64,000 nucleotides of DNA from Balanoglossus misakiensis (GCA_040954595.2 CM082591.2:6882001-6946000), one strand, 5' to 3'. Positions 1 through 12,507 are shown, numbered from the stretch's first letter. A program made the numbers and translations. Notes: a model not told the origin generated them from the letters alone.

Positions 1-1541
1 AAGATGGCGTCGCTGTCTATTCTTCTGGACCGTCGACAAAGACGAGACACATCTAACTACGCAACGCACTAAATAATCACAAGAAAGTCTATATTTGTAG
101 CTGAATCGGAAGATAGAATGATCTCCTAGATGAAACCGGACTATCAAACGATTTGGCAATCATGTTGATTGGTAAGTCGCTGAAATAATTATTTGCCATT
201 GCTTTGTTTACCAGGAACGGTTTGCCTTTGGAGCACATTTGACCTCACCAAAGACAGAGGTACTTATGACGTTCGTCTTCACCTTTCTGTCCCGAAGTTG
301 CAAACGATGTCTCTCAGAAAATAAAGGTGATTTGTACCCGCGATAATCATAGTTAGGAAAGCAACCAACAACATCAACGCTGGCCATTAACAAACACGTG
401 CCAGATAATGTATATACCAGTAATTTCTTGTCAGTGTGGATTTACAAAAGAGAAAGGCTAACTATATTGTATGCACATGGCAATTTTAATATGTAATAGG
501 TTTGACCATTTACTCATGTGAGTAATGTTGTAAAACGTAAAGCTTCTTTATTTCATCATGTACCAGCCTCAACCATAAAAAGTATCGCCATGTTAAACCA
601 ATTCTATAACCTGGGAACTTTTAATCTAAATGCACTTGATAGAAGAAAAAAACATACACGCTTAAAATAAAATGAAGACCTAATGTGTTATTTATATTGT
701 CAGCCTCTTTCCAAATTAATATTCGTATCATAAACACACACAGACTTATAATGTGCCTTAATGTATACCTTCTTCATGAGTACATGTATACTGATTTGTA
801 CTATACAAGCTTACATAATTGTTAACCCAAGTATTAACTTAACCTCATGACCTTTTCACTTGATACAGAATAGGGAAGAAAATACCTGAAATTCATATTT
901 AAACTGTGTTTCCCACATTGCATGATGGCAATGATGGTACAAAATGATGTATGTTTCTATACATCTGAAGACATGGCCGATGAAATCCATTTGTCTTGAA
1001 TTCAACTGATAATACAACAGCGTGACATCACACATGGTTCAAGATAATACAGGGTTTCTGATTGGTTCAAGCAGACACCATCAACCAATCAACTTGAACT
1101 TGTATCGTTCAGTAATACAAATTTACATAGTCGTAAACTACAGTTATCCCTTTTACGGCAACAGCTGTTAAACTGAGATACGTTGGTTTGTGGAGCCGGA
1201 AAAACGCCCTGGCTTGCGAGAATGCGACTACTTTTAAAAGAAAACATAACCCTTTGTCTCATAATTCATGGTTGGTCGTTATCAGTTGATGAAAAATGTA
1301 ATTACAGTGCTGAATCATTGCTTTGGTACTTGTACGTTGTAAATGACAAACATCTACGTTCAAGACTTAATGTGGGTATGGATAGCCTGGAAGAGAAATA
1401 AGTTAGAGAGGTAAGCATTCATAGACCATTTTATGATTTACTGTTACAGAGGCATCAGTAATGTGTTCTAATGCCTAACAAGACCACAGCTAGGGAGAGA
1501 AATGTTGAAGAAGTTTACGCTATGATTGTTGCTATAGTTAC

Positions 1542-1587
1542 CTGGATTGTAACCGGGTGGTGGTGGGTGGCTTGCAGGAGGTGGATG
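1542..1587 (-). CDS. Pro-rich exon whose acceptor was hit by a LINE
   Basis: Begins after ctttctcattcctacag in phase 0, matching the preceding exon, and encodes HPPPASHPPPPGYNP. The polypyrimidine tract of its acceptor is one arm of a LINE target-site duplication. The donor gtaact is weak. Read-through would add about 24 codons to a stop at 1468. Confidence 0.45.
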
Positions 1588-4500
1588 CTGTAGGAATGAG
1601 AAAGGAATAGAATAGAATAGTTTATTGCGTTCCAAGGCCTCCGGCCCATATGCAAGGGGGTTACAGAAATTTAACATAGAAAGACAGCAAAGTAAAGTAC
1701 AGCTGTACATGACAATTAAACAGTTTAAATTCTGTCTCTTGAAAAAAGTGAGAGAGATATCTTTCTCTGCTTAAACGCTTTGCTTGTGAAAATACATAGG
1801 TTGAGAAGCTCATCATTGCTAGACGTGTTCATAAGTCGTACAAATTTGTGAAAAGTTGGATGCTCAAAGTAGACATGTGATAAATACTGTTTTCTGAGGT
1901 CTGTGTAAGGAGAGCATTCAAGGAGAAAATGGTATTCATCTTCTACTGCTCCTTTTGTACAAAGCTTACATAGACGATCTGGTACATCTATATTATGCCT
2001 TCTCCCCTCCTCAATAGCAAGGGGCAGGGTAGAACAGCGAAAACAGGTGAACAGTTGTAAGACATTGCGACTACATGGTAACCTAAGATACTTCTCAGGT
2101 TCGAGCATGCTTTTAAATTGCATGTATGTACGGAGTTTAGGTTTCAAAGATATTTTACTGTTCCAAAGTTGTTTAAAGATATCTGAAAGCCTAGAATCAA
2201 AAAGTGACAAAAATTGCTGTTTGTTTCCTATTTCTTGGGCAAGCCAGGCATAACCAAAGCCGTAAGAAAAGAAAACATTCTTTATAGACGTTGCCCACGC
2301 GTGGCGACCAAGCCATCAAGATTACATAACATGATGTATGCTTGTCTTTGAAGTCGGTTTGGAGGCATTTCAAGTAATTTTATCCAATAGCGAATGCAAC
2401 GCTTTATAGTGTGAAAATGAACAGGAAAACGACCGCATTCACCCAATACTGCTTCATTTGTTGTATTGCTCGGTACACCTAAAAATTTTCTACACCATTT
2501 TCTGTGTACCTTCTCCAGAGCATCGTACAAAGTAAAACCCCAGACTTCAGAACCATAGCATAAGATTGGTAATATCATAAGGAATGAGAAAGGTAAGGAC
2601 AGCTAGATGAACTGCGACTTCTACAATCTTGAGAGATTCACTGTTGTGATACGCAATAGAAAACCTGTCATACAGGTGATTTTAAATGGGATCGTGCCAT
2701 AGGTCTACTAAGCACAGCCGCACGAGGGCGCTCCAGTTCGCCCAAAGCATATGGTATGAATGGTATGCTATGGGCCTTCCTCTGTATTTCGCGTTATGTA
2801 CAGGACAGCCTATAGCCACGACTGCCAATATTATAACATAGGCGCTGGGTGACTGTGGCATGTGGGTCTAAGATACACCAAATAAAATAATTGTATACGG
2901 TTCATGTATGCGGCCGACATAATGAAGATTCCTATAACGAGTATAACCAGCATACCAAATTTGACAGCCGTTCTTGAGATATCGTGCTGACAGACAGACA
3001 TACAGAAACACACCTAGACATACGGACACACACACACACGCACACAGAAAAGGCGATGTCATTAGCTCACTTGTGAGTAACACGTGAGTTAAAAGCGCAA
3101 GAAACCACGGTGACATGCCGAATACGGACATTTCAACATGCTTTAGGGCAGGAGATTAATATTTAGTAAACGCACAAAATAATTAAATCGCAAAATATAT
3201 TGGCAGCGTTCCAGCTTCTCTTGCCTCTGTGTAGTTTGTGGAGAGGTACTTACGTGGTGAACGACGGTCACGTGACTTGGCGGTGGAGGAGGGTGATGAT
3301 GGTGGGGGTGTGGATGGTGGTGAACGTGTACGGGAGGCGGCGGATTGGTTACCCTGGCAACGTGGGCGTGGTCAGCCCTGGCATGGTGCGCATCGGCTCG
3401 GTTTCCTGCGGCATTTGAACGAGCCTATGACAGCAACGATTGTGAAACCAACTGAACATGACATCCGGTAGAATAAGTGAATTAAAATAACTACTGTCTG
3501 TGGATTACGTCGTTGATTTTAAATGATAGCTTGCCAAACTCATTAAGTTGAACGGAACTTTGTACTACCATAGAGTTGGACATACTAACTATCGTATAGG
3601 CACTATCATATTTATATAGGCACACTTAGAAAGCATGTGACGAGAATATTTGAAGGCGTGAACTGAAATAGAGCCTACGTCTTCAAATGCGCTGATTGTC
3701 AATTTGTACGTGACGTATTTTCTTACCTCCAATTTGACCGCCTTTATGACGTTTCCGTGCAGGGCCTGATTGACTGCGCGTGCGTGGAGACGATCTTCCC
3801 GGCGTTCGGCTCGTCGTTCTGCCTGTGGACGGAAAATGCATATTTGTATATTTTAAGCAACCAAAGGCACCCACATTCACTATCGGTATATGAGGGGGAA
3901 AACAACACTGCAGACTGAATGCAAAATCTACAACTTCTGGCGTTGGATAACACTGCAACAAAATACAATTGGGTTTATTAGATCTATAGATTAAATCTAA
4001 CTTATAGAAACATACGTTTTATATCTTCCGACCAGGCTAAATATTGTAGGGCTTGACATATCTATTTCGACATGGCTTTTTATTGCGTGTATTTAAATCT
4101 GCGAAGTTTTACCCGTGCCAGTATAATAAACTTACTAAGTTAGAACGAACTCACTATCTCTCTAAGTTAGAACTTAGTATTACTGTATTAGAAGGATCCA
4201 AATTAGAGGGAATGAGAAAATGTAATGCACTGTAAAAAAAAGCAGAAATGATACCAACATTGTCTATTTGTATGCAATTTGTAATTCAATATATTCCTGG
4301 ATGCACTACTAAAATAGCAATTTAATTCCATACGGATTAGCAATTCTATTTGAATACAAATACGCTCAATTGTTTTGGCGTCATATGTTGGCATAATGAC
4401 GAGTTTATAGGTCTGTAGGGCGTATGGCTTAAGAATCTCGGTTGACGTTGAGTTCAGATACCGGTCAAAGCCCCAACCGCAAATTATTTTTATGATAATA

Positions 4501-5927
4501 TTTTAAAACTTAGAATGGTCCCTTTAATGAGTTAACTGATGGGTGTACACAAACATATTACATGTATCAACTTCTGATTGTGGTTGTACATATGAATATG
4601 TACGAGGTCAATTGTAAACAGGTGCCACGCCCATTTATTCAACTGCCCGTTGCAAGAGTACACAAATAGTATAGGCGCACACGGGTATAAAAATCAACAC
4701 AAAGTCAAAATAGTGTAATTTGTCAACTTCAGAGAACGAGAAAAGTAAAATATTTCATCGATTATAAATATGGTAAGTGGCAGCTGGTGGGGGTTTAGGG
4801 ACTGGTCAGTTTCTCGACCGGGGGCGTTGGATTCTTCTTTGTGGATATCAAAATGTGACTGACCCCCTCCCTCCCCATTGATCATATATATGTGGGTAAC
4901 CCCCCCCCCCCCCCCCCCCCGTGACACCCCCATCACCCAATTCCCAAACAGGGTGACCTCCCTCATGAATCCACCGCCCCCGGTCCGAAGAAATTGACCA
5001 GTCCCTTAATGCAATCTAGTACAAAACATGTTGGTTATCAGACTGTTAGTCGGTCTGTTAATTGATTGATTGGTTGGTTGGTTGGTTGGTTGGTTGGTTG
5101 GTTGGTTGGTTGGTTATTGGTAGGTTATTTATAGTTAGTTAATGTGCTGTTTGCAATTCAGTACTTTCCAGCAGAAAAAAAGATCATATATCACAATATG
5201 ATGAAAGTAGACACTGCTAATTAAAGAGGAAAGGGCGATATGCAAATTATACGTGTTTTTTTTTAGTGAATTCGCATTGTACTGACACAGCAATAACGTC
5301 TTGTCACGTGCGCATGACCATTATGGCGTGAGAGTCAGATGACTCGTGATAAACAACCTCTATCTGTGACACCTGTCAGCTAAAATAAACCAAACAGGTC
5401 CGAATGTATCAAACAGAAACAAAATCATCAGGAAATTAGGGGGAATGCAAATATTCCCTGCAATTTGATCATAGAAATATGTAATATGCCTCCCTTGTTC
5501 TTACACAGAGAAAGGGGGAATATACTGTGTATCAAATGATTTCGCTTGCTTCAAGTGTAAGTAGGAAATGGGAGAAAAATACTAGGACAAATGTGACTGC
5601 GCCACGAATAAAATATAATTGTTGACAAAACAATTAAACAGTGTCGAAAGAGAGACGCGTTAATTATTCGCCTGGAGGATTTTTAGAAAAGTTTGTATGT
5701 CGCCCGATCTGAATTACCGATGTAGTTAGACGTCCATTGGGCTGTAGCGAAATATGTTTGTACACTAAGCTTTAGATCTCTGCTCAGGTATAGTAGTGTT
5801 AGTTCATCGCCGTACAACCGTGAACCAGCCCAGAGAAGCGTCTTGTAGCTGTGCGGGAACCTGCTTTGATTGTACCTACCTGTCTGTGGTGAGCCTCGTC
5901 TCGTCGTAAGTGAGCGTTGTGGCTCAT
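1542..5927 (-). CDS. His/Pro/Arg-rich protein of unknown function, split gene
   Basis: Gene model assembled from four small exons: 5880-5927 (ATG), 3727-3822, 3254-3424 and 1542-1587. The first three junctions are all phase 0 with good donors (gtaggt, gtaaga, gtaagt) and AG acceptors. The predicted N-terminus is Arg/His/Ala-rich (starts MSHNAHLRRDEAHHRQ), the next exon is highly charged (AERRAERREDRLHARA...), the third runs into a long Pro/His stretch (PPPPVHVHHHPHPHHHHPPP) and the fourth continues it (HPPPASHPPPPGYNP). The compositional run across exon 3/exon 4 supports the join. No domain is recognised. The 3' end is uncertain: exon 4 either stops at a weak donor (gtaact) or reads on to a stop at 1468. 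A possible last exon in matching phase lies at 245-312. The third intron carries a LINE and the first intron a MITE. The function is unknown. Confidence 0.5.
1593..1605. repeat. Target-site duplication, 3' arm of the LINE
   Basis: GGAATGAGAAAGG, identical to 2581-2593. On the minus strand it reads as a pyrimidine tract just upstream of the tacag acceptor of the exon ending at 1587. Confidence 0.85.
1606..2580 (-). mobile_element. 5'-truncated non-LTR retrotransposon (LINE) with target-site duplication
   Basis: Minus-strand element about 975 bp long, flanked by a 13-bp direct repeat GGAATGAGAAAGG at 1593-1605 and 2581-2593. The coding remnant shows the post-RT region of LINE ORF2: LPILCYGSEVWG near 2540-2575, GFGYAWLAQE near 2235-2260, and a C-terminal zinc-knuckle-like CKLC...EYHFLLEC near 1915-1975. 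The two open frames (2282-2578 and 1725 to about 2276) are out of phase, so a frameshift near 2280 breaks it. The 3' end has an AATAAA-like signal and a (tattc)n tail at 1606-1620. It is inactive. The clade is not assigned. Confidence 0.85.
2581..2593. repeat. Target-site duplication, 5' arm of the LINE
   Basis: GGAATGAGAAAGG, the second copy of the 13-bp direct repeat bounding the LINE insertion. Confidence 0.85.
3254..3424 (-). CDS. Internal exon, His/Pro-rich tract
   Basis: 171 nt (57 codons), phase 0 at both ends, donor CAC followed by gtaagt. It encodes an Ala/His/Arg-rich start and then a dense His/Pro tract with PPPPVHVHHHP and HHHHPPPPP, ending SHVTVVHH. The acceptor (gctgtcatag) has a weak pyrimidine tract, so the 5' edge is less certain than the 3' edge. 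Plus-strand frames across the same bases are shadows. Confidence 0.5.
3727..3822 (-). CDS. Internal exon, charged segment of the His/Pro-rich gene
   Basis: 96 nt, phase 0 on both sides. The acceptor is ttccgtccacag and the donor is GAG followed by gtaaga. The encoded segment begins AERRAERREDRLHARAVNQA and ends IKAVKLE; it looks like a basic amphipathic helix. The two longer open frames over the same bases run through the splice sites and are shadows. Confidence 0.5.
4798..5005. mobile_element. Small MITE with TTA target duplication (PIF/Harbinger-like)
   Basis: 208-bp element. The left terminus is GGGACTGGTCAGTTTCT and the right terminus is the inverted form AGAAATTGACCAGTCCC. It is flanked by TTA at 4795-4797 and 5006-5008. 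A 3-bp TTA/TAA duplication with GG-starting inverted ends is the pattern known for PIF/Harbinger elements. The interior includes a 20-nt poly-C run and no transposase. The termini resemble those of the larger element at 57072-57883. Confidence 0.7.
5060..5115 (+). repeat. (TTGG)n microsatellite
   Basis: Uninterrupted TTGG/GGTT tetranucleotide run preceded by TTGA variants. It has no coding content. Confidence 0.9.
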
Positions 5928-7752
5928 TTTGTTTTCACTCAGCAATTAAGATGCTTTACGGTGGGTGTTGTGTACTTCTCTTCACTGTAGAACACGTCGA
6001 CTCTCTTATTTATACGCCCCAGTAAATCACGGGGTGATGATATGTCATGAGACCCAGGCTTTTGCAACCGAGCTATTGTGACGTCACAATAATATATTTA
6101 TAAAGCCTGACATCACACACTTACTCACTCACACACTGGCAACAGGTGTCCTCAATATCTGCCATCTGTGACAATAGGCATGTTTTGATTTTCTTTTATT
6201 ACAATATCGCATTCAAAAGTTAAAACACGGGAAATCCAAGATAAAATGTGACTTTCTAATGCCAAGTACAAACATCGCACTACATTGTTTTTAGATGTAT
6301 ATATCGCAACATCGTGCTACAGGTATAAGTAGTAATAGACTGCACAGAAACCCTCACATCGCGGAGATAGTGGTGGGTGTGGCGCAGGGCCCCCAAGCTT
6401 CTTGAAACCCCACATCGCGGGGTGGGTGGTGCAGGTGGCGTAATTGTCAGCTAGAACACCGACTTATTTTGTCAGCTAGAACCTTGAGTAGTTTCGACTT
6501 TGTTTTCCGAGTTGCTCGGTGAGTTGCCTAGTGTGTATGATCACAGACAAAGAGAAAAACAGACTAGCAACGCTATTGTCAAAAGGTGTGAAGTACACCT
6601 CCTAATCCCCCTATGCGTGTCTCAGCTCGCCTTCAAGGTGCAGCTTGTCTCCGAAGATTTCCGAACGTATCCACTTCGGCAATGTCCGGAATTTTCCCGA
6701 TTATAAAACGAAAGTGTTTTCGTGAAAGTTCGTGTTGTTGTTCTCAGTCAGCTGGGACGGAAGCCGAGTGGACAGCGAAAATTTGAGGAAGTTTGAGTAT
6801 CGGAGAGATGAGTTTGAGCATTTTAATAGTTTGTACGAAAAATTTATGAATATATAATAAGTATGTTTGATCGCAAATTTCAAAAGGTTTGATCATCAAT
6901 CTCGAATTTTTTGGAATGGATTCCGGTTCGCCGAATATTGTCCTTTGTAAATCTGCGAGGTTGTTAGCGTAAATAATACTTCTAACGTGTAAATATAGTT
7001 GTCGTGAAGTAGTGTTCAGTCGTGTCCTGAGTGCAAAGCGGTGCCAAGCAAGGTCATGGTACTATCTGTCAAATTGGATGTCAAGGAAAAGGCGATGTGT
7101 TGTTACTGTGTTTAATGTCGGTGATAGTTTCCATTGGGTCGTTGTATAGCATTTGCACTTAACAGACTTGCAGTTTGACGTTTGGAGCATGAAAACTGTA
7201 AGAAATTACCGCCGGCTATTCTAAGACAACAAGGGTTTCTTATGATATTATGTCATCGTTCGCATTGTTGGAAGCCATAGGTTGACACTGTAGGTTGCTG
7301 TCGATAAAATGACGCTACCGCAAAGTATTCTGGGAAATCTCGCCACAATTGTCGCATAATATCGTACAATAATGACGCATACGCGAGACCAACCCTGGTC
7401 TCCGTGGAGTCTGACACATTTGAAGCTTATCTCAGCCGTTGTTTATCGAGGCGCACATAACATCAAAGGGACATGCCGCATTGCTAGTCTGTTTTTTCTC
7501 TTTGTCTGTGGTATGATGTAATCGCGTCGCTGGAACGCGTCTGGCGACGTCGCCTCGAAATCCGTCATGTCGGATTTTCGGGCGACGAGTTGCCTGACGC
7601 GCAAGCGGTTGCCCCGCGTTACCACTTTGCCTCGTCATAAATTTTGAAATCTGCACATGCGAAAATGGTCTTTGGCTGCACCACGTTTTTGAAGTTGTCA
7701 TCTGGAAATTTGAATGCGAACGTAACTGCCGCCTGAGCGTGTCATTTGATAT
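5116..7752. other. Intergenic/upstream region of the His/Pro-rich gene
   Basis: Apart from the first coding exon at 5880-5927 I see no convincing gene. There are small local repeats: a cacatcgcgg...gtggtgg motif twice near 6356-6441 and gtcagctagaac twice near 6447-6483. A roughly 30-bp inverted repeat (acagacaaagagaaaaa...) pairs 6543-6575 with 7475-7508. CpG density is higher at 7500-7640. This may include the promoter of the minus-strand gene; no core element stands out. Confidence 0.4.
5880..5927 (-). CDS. First coding exon of the His/Pro-rich gene
   Basis: The ATG sits in an A-rich context (aaaATGa). The 16 codons (M-S-H-N-A-H-L-R-R-D-E-A-H-H-R-Q) end at CAG followed by gtaggt, phase 0. 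It is too short to score alone. It is supported because its composition and phase match the exon at 3727-3822. Confidence 0.45.
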
Positions 7753-7801
7753 CGAAGAATGTGCAAATGGCGAGACTGTGTTTGGAAGCATCCATGGATA
7801 T
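7753..7801 (+). repeat. Diverged partial unit of the 127-bp satellite
   Basis: A fragment (gtgcaaatggcgagactgtg... to ...catccatggatat) matches the satellite with several changes. A 55-bp AT-rich spacer separates it from the main short array. It looks like an old edge unit. Confidence 0.7.
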
Positions 7802-7856
7802 ATAAGCTGTATGCAAATAATTCATTGACATGTATTAAAGAAATAATAAAAAAAAA

Positions 7857-8713
7857 TCCATGGATATTTTAGAACAAAACGTCGATCTACAGAGTCTACC
7901 GGAAAACTTTCTTTTTCGCTCAGGCCTATGTGTTCTACGCATCACAACGGAATATGCAAATGACGAGACGGTGTTTGGAAGCATCCATGGATATTTTAGA
8001 ACAAAACGTCGATCAACAGAGTCTACTGGAAAACTTTCTTTTTCGCTCAGGCCTGTGTGTTCTACGCATCACAACGGAATATGCAAATGACGAGACGGTG
8101 TTTGGAAGCATCCATGGATATTTTAGAACAAAACGTCGATCAACAGAGTCTACTGGAAAACTTTCTTTTTCGCTCAGGCCTGTGTGTTCTACGCATCACA
8201 ACGGAATATGCAAATGACGAGACGGTGTTTGGAAGCATCCATGGATATTTTAGAACAAAACGTCGATCAACAGAGTCTACTGGAAAACTTTCTTTTTCGC
8301 TCAGGCCTGTGTGTTCTACGCATCACAACGGAATATGCAAATGACGAGACGGTGTTTTGAAGCATCCATGGATATTTTAGAACAAAACGTCGATCTACAG
8401 ACTCTACTGGAAAACGTTCTTATGCGCTGAGGCCTGTGTGTTCTACGCATCACAACGGAATATGCAAATGACGAGACGGTGTTTGGAAGCATCCATGGAT
8501 ATTTTAGAACAAAACGTCGATCTACAGAGTCTACTGGAAAACTTTCTTATGCGCTCAGGCCTATGTGTTCTACGCATCACAACGGAATACAAATGTATGC
8601 AAATAACGAGACGGTGTTTGGAAGCATCCGTGGATATTTTAGAACAAAACACCGATCAACAGAGTCTACCGGAAAATCCCTGCGGAAAATTGTATTATGC
8701 GCTCAGGCCTATG
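7857..8713 (+). repeat. 127-bp satellite, short array (about 7 units)
   Basis: Units start with ATGGATATTTTAGAACAAAA near 7860, 7987, 8114, 8241, 8368, 8495 and about 8629. The first few are nearly identical; the last two are diverged, with small insertions (8588-8600, 8668-8685). Many units read GATCAACAGAGTCTACTGG where the long array has GATCTACAGAGTCTACCGG. The right edge passes into the same unique flank (accatagcaaattgggatct) as the long array. Open frames here are not genes. Confidence 0.95.
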
Positions 8714-11700
8714 TGTTACCATAGCAAATTGGGATCTAGCCACTCGCAGATTATCAGTAGGTGGCACACGTGAAAAAAAGAGCGCCACCATATGGTCTTT
8801 AGAACACTCAGATACGCCATTTCAGCCATATATGGGCGTACGTAAATTAGAGTTGGCCGTATACCTTTAACGTGCACTGCGGAGGCCGCAAATCGCAAGG
8901 GCGTGTCGGTGTGGTCGTCGGTGCTGGAATTGATACCTGTATAAGACGTGCAGACTATTTAACCGGCTTCCTTCCGATTTAAGCCACAGGTGTGAATGTC
9001 TTGGTCAGTTTGTGCTGATTTTTTTTCCGTAAAAGCTAGTGACGTTGCCCCTTCAAATTACAAAAAATCTTGCGTCATTGGAAATTTAATTTTAAAAAGT
9101 TTAACGAACTAGAAAAATAAATGAACCAACCATGGTAACTGTGGAACGAGGAAATAACTGATAGCTGATAAAAGTTGAATCCAGGCACGTGAAACTGGGG
9201 ATTTCCATTTGGCGTTTTGTCAAGGTTCTAATTATTGTCAATGTTTTTTTCTCATCATTATTTTGTTTACACTGTTAAAGATTAAAAACTTGCTCTTTTA
9301 TGTTGAAGGTTATTACAATACGTTTTCGCAAAATACGGGTATTTATAATTTTACTCGTTTTCTTCGCAAAGTATTAATTGAAAAATAGAATTGAAATCTT
9401 AAAGTCAATTGTCATTAAGACGGGTTTGTGAACACAATTTTACACATTTTTGGGCCAATCGTGAAGTAATCTACCTACATAAACAGGTATAGAGTGCTTT
9501 TCGATGTGTGAATGCTTTTCTCGGACGCACCACCTGACCAAAATTGTCATTAGTTAAAATTTCACCTGTATTTAATACCTAGTAGATAGTGAAATATAGT
9601 CACTTTGGAACAGTATTTTTGAAACAGTTGCGACGTTTCGATCCGACTACAACGGAGCTTGACGCAATGGTGTTAATTATTCAGCGTTGATGTCTCAGCA
9701 ACAGGCGGAATAATATGTCCGTAAATAGATATACATAAATATATACTAAAATATATGCCTCAAATGAATATATTGCTTCAGGTCCATATGTACAAATGCT
9801 GCCGTGTTCACTATGGTTTGGTCCAACTCCATTGTTCTCTGTGCCAGTTCTGGACCTTTCTACTGAGAATAGGGGTGAAAGGGTTAAAGCTGATAAAAAA
9901 GCAACATTTGCATTGATCCACCAATCTGATATTTGATTATTCTTCGATGTCAAATGACGTCAGACGCGCCCAGACGCAGTTACGTTGGCATTCAAATTTC
10001 CAGCTGACGGGCAAATTCAGCCACATGGTACAGATGACTACTGTGCAGACGAAATGCCATGAGGCTGATGAGGCACCATGCCTGATCATGGTGATATATG
10101 TTACATGTCTGGCGGTTCTTAAGTATATGTACAAACATCCCCGGAAAAACTTTTACTGGATGCTGAAATATTGCTTGCCCGTCACCTGGAAATGACAACG
10201 CCCTGGGTCACATGGCCAGATCATGTGATTGATATTGAAGAATTTCAATAATGGCAGGCTTTTTTACCTGACAGCTGGGTGTTTCATTAACTTCTGGCTA
10301 TTTTCAGCATCACTGATGCTCTGGCAAAATATCATGGAAAGATGGGTAACCGTGACAATAATGATGCTTATATTGTGTAATAGACAAAAATAAATGCTGC
10401 ATTTCTATGTCGATTAGTAGTTGTAGAATGTTTTGATGCAATATTTTTCTGAAATAGAGTCCTGCATACTAAATACGAGTACAGAACTAGGTATAAGTTT
10501 TCTTTCTAAATTTTTCAAAACATATAAAGATATGATCGTAGAATAATTGTGTTCTTGCATTTGGCTGCTTTCATACTAAAGTAGCTTTGCATATTCTCTG
10601 TGTGGTCAGACTATCGGCAATTCTCCCTACCTTAAATAGGTTTTAAGCTACCTAAGTGAGTGATGAAAATCTGATATGGTCGACACAATTTCAAGATGGC
10701 CGATTTTTGCCATGTTTAAGAAAGGGGAGTTCATAAGCTAAAGGGATACTGAGTCATTCTGAAACTTTATAACAGAAAAAATAACAACATTTGAAAAAGG
10801 TTTAATGAGTTTAACGTGCTAACTACAAAGAAAGACACGTTCGACCAAAATAAAGTAAACATATCATTTCTTCTATCTCTTACTACAGTGGGTTGTCGAC
10901 TTTTTACCCAGAATGCAATTATTATAATGTGATTTGACCCCCTAGCACAGAATTCTTGGTATTTGATGAACAGTGTCAAAACTCTGAGGTAAAGAGTGGT
11001 CATTGTCTCAAAGAGTTCATTGGTTACATGTATTTCAAAATATGGTCACATTTCATGTTGCATCTTATTCTGACAGGTTGTCATGGATATTGATGAGTGA
11101 TTTACACAAACTAAATTGCCACTGTCACTTGTTTGGCACATGCACATAAGACCATCGTCGCCCTTTAAAGAACATATTTTTTTATTTTCACAAAGACAAT
11201 TTTCACCAATTATAAAGTTCAACAAGACTATTACACATCAGCCATTTCAACTTCATTCATTAAGTCTTCTAGAATGTAGCAATTTTAGCTATATTTTTTA
11301 TAAACAATTAAAAATTCAAGAGAAGCAGACATCATATTAAAAGTTTTAAAGATAAAATTAAGATTACAATTGAAGTTTCAGGCTCAATTACATGCTGAAC
11401 CTGTGGTATATTCTTGAAGAAAAATAATTTTTGAAAATTACAAATCATGTGAAAAATATCAGTTGATGTCAAATACAGTTCAGGGTTCTCCCCAGGTTGA
11501 CTTGAGTGCTGGCTACTCATTTATATTCATGCTCATTAATATGTATACTCGTTAGTATTCATGTCTGTTGCAAGTCATACCCATTCTTCAACATATCAAA
11601 ATGAAACAATAGACTAGATTGAGTACACAATAAAGCCGACCACCGAACAGAGAACCCTGACAATAAGATATAACAATGTTGAGATTGACATCATTTGTGA

Positions 11701-12378
11701 AATCTATGTTTAAAAACTGCTGAATGCTCTGAATAAACTGTAAACTTCGCAACCAATTTTCAAAATAATCATCGTCTTCCAAATCTGTTCTCAAATTTTT
11801 CATGGATCTTTTATAAGACGAGAGGCTGAAATTATCCTTAGTGGTCGATGGGATGATGTGCAGTTGATAGATTTACTTTTACATAGTGTGCATATGGTCA
11901 TGATTGTACATCCATAGCAGATGTCGGGGTTTGTAATGCTGGGATATTTTGAAAATCTGCTCAAAGCTGAAGTTAGTATTATAGGTTGAGCTTCATTTTG
12001 ATCTGCGTACGCCTTTTCCCCTAAAGAGGGCGCCCTTCCAAAACATGGCATCATCTCCAAGCAGACAACACAAAAACGAGTCCAGCATGCTGGAACTAAA
12101 ATCGATAATTAGGATATGCACATATGACTTAGGATTATGTAAATGGTTAACAATCATGTTTATTAAAGTCTGCATGGCATCAGCATGACATAAATTGTTT
12201 AGATAGATTTATTATTGATTGTGATAAAATGTGAGCTTTTTGAAAAATATTGCTTTAAGAAAACGTAGTGGTGGTGGTGTTTAACGTTTGGGGGCGCAAT
12301 TTTGGAGTTGGTCACAGACAGCTGCTTTCATATTGGACCGTACATGTATGGTCGGTCGTCAATAGAATCTCAACCTTA

Positions 12379-12507
12379 GGCCCAATCTGATTAAAATCAG
12401 ATGTAGGGAACGGCGACGTGGTTTTTTTTATGCTGTCGCCTAGTGTGAGGCGACAGCATAAAAAAAACACGTCGCCGTTCCCTACATCTGATTTTAATCA
12501 GATTGCC
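12379..12507. mobile_element. Hairpin MITE flanked by TTA (copy A)
   Basis: Near-perfect palindrome with arms of about 60 bp around agtgtg. It starts GGCCCAATCTGATTAAAATC and ends GATTTTAATCAGATTGCC, with TTA at 12376-12378 and 12508-12510. The same element is at 48106-48236. The unfilled site is preserved at 27018-27020 in a third copy of the region. The single-stranded form would fold into a long hairpin. Confidence 0.75.

Noticed and set aside
3200-3471. Plus-strand ORFs of 72-77 aa
   Set aside because: They are the complement of the His/Pro-rich minus-strand exon, which has splice sites and phase continuity.
10767-11003. ORFs conserved between copies (10767, 11332, 11588, 11800 and their B counterparts)
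   Set aside because: Conservation is explained by recent duplication. They have no domain, splice logic or coding composition.
12379-12507. Bacterial-type terminator hairpin
   Set aside because: Eukaryotic context; the palindrome is a TTA-flanked mobile element with an empty-site counterpart.
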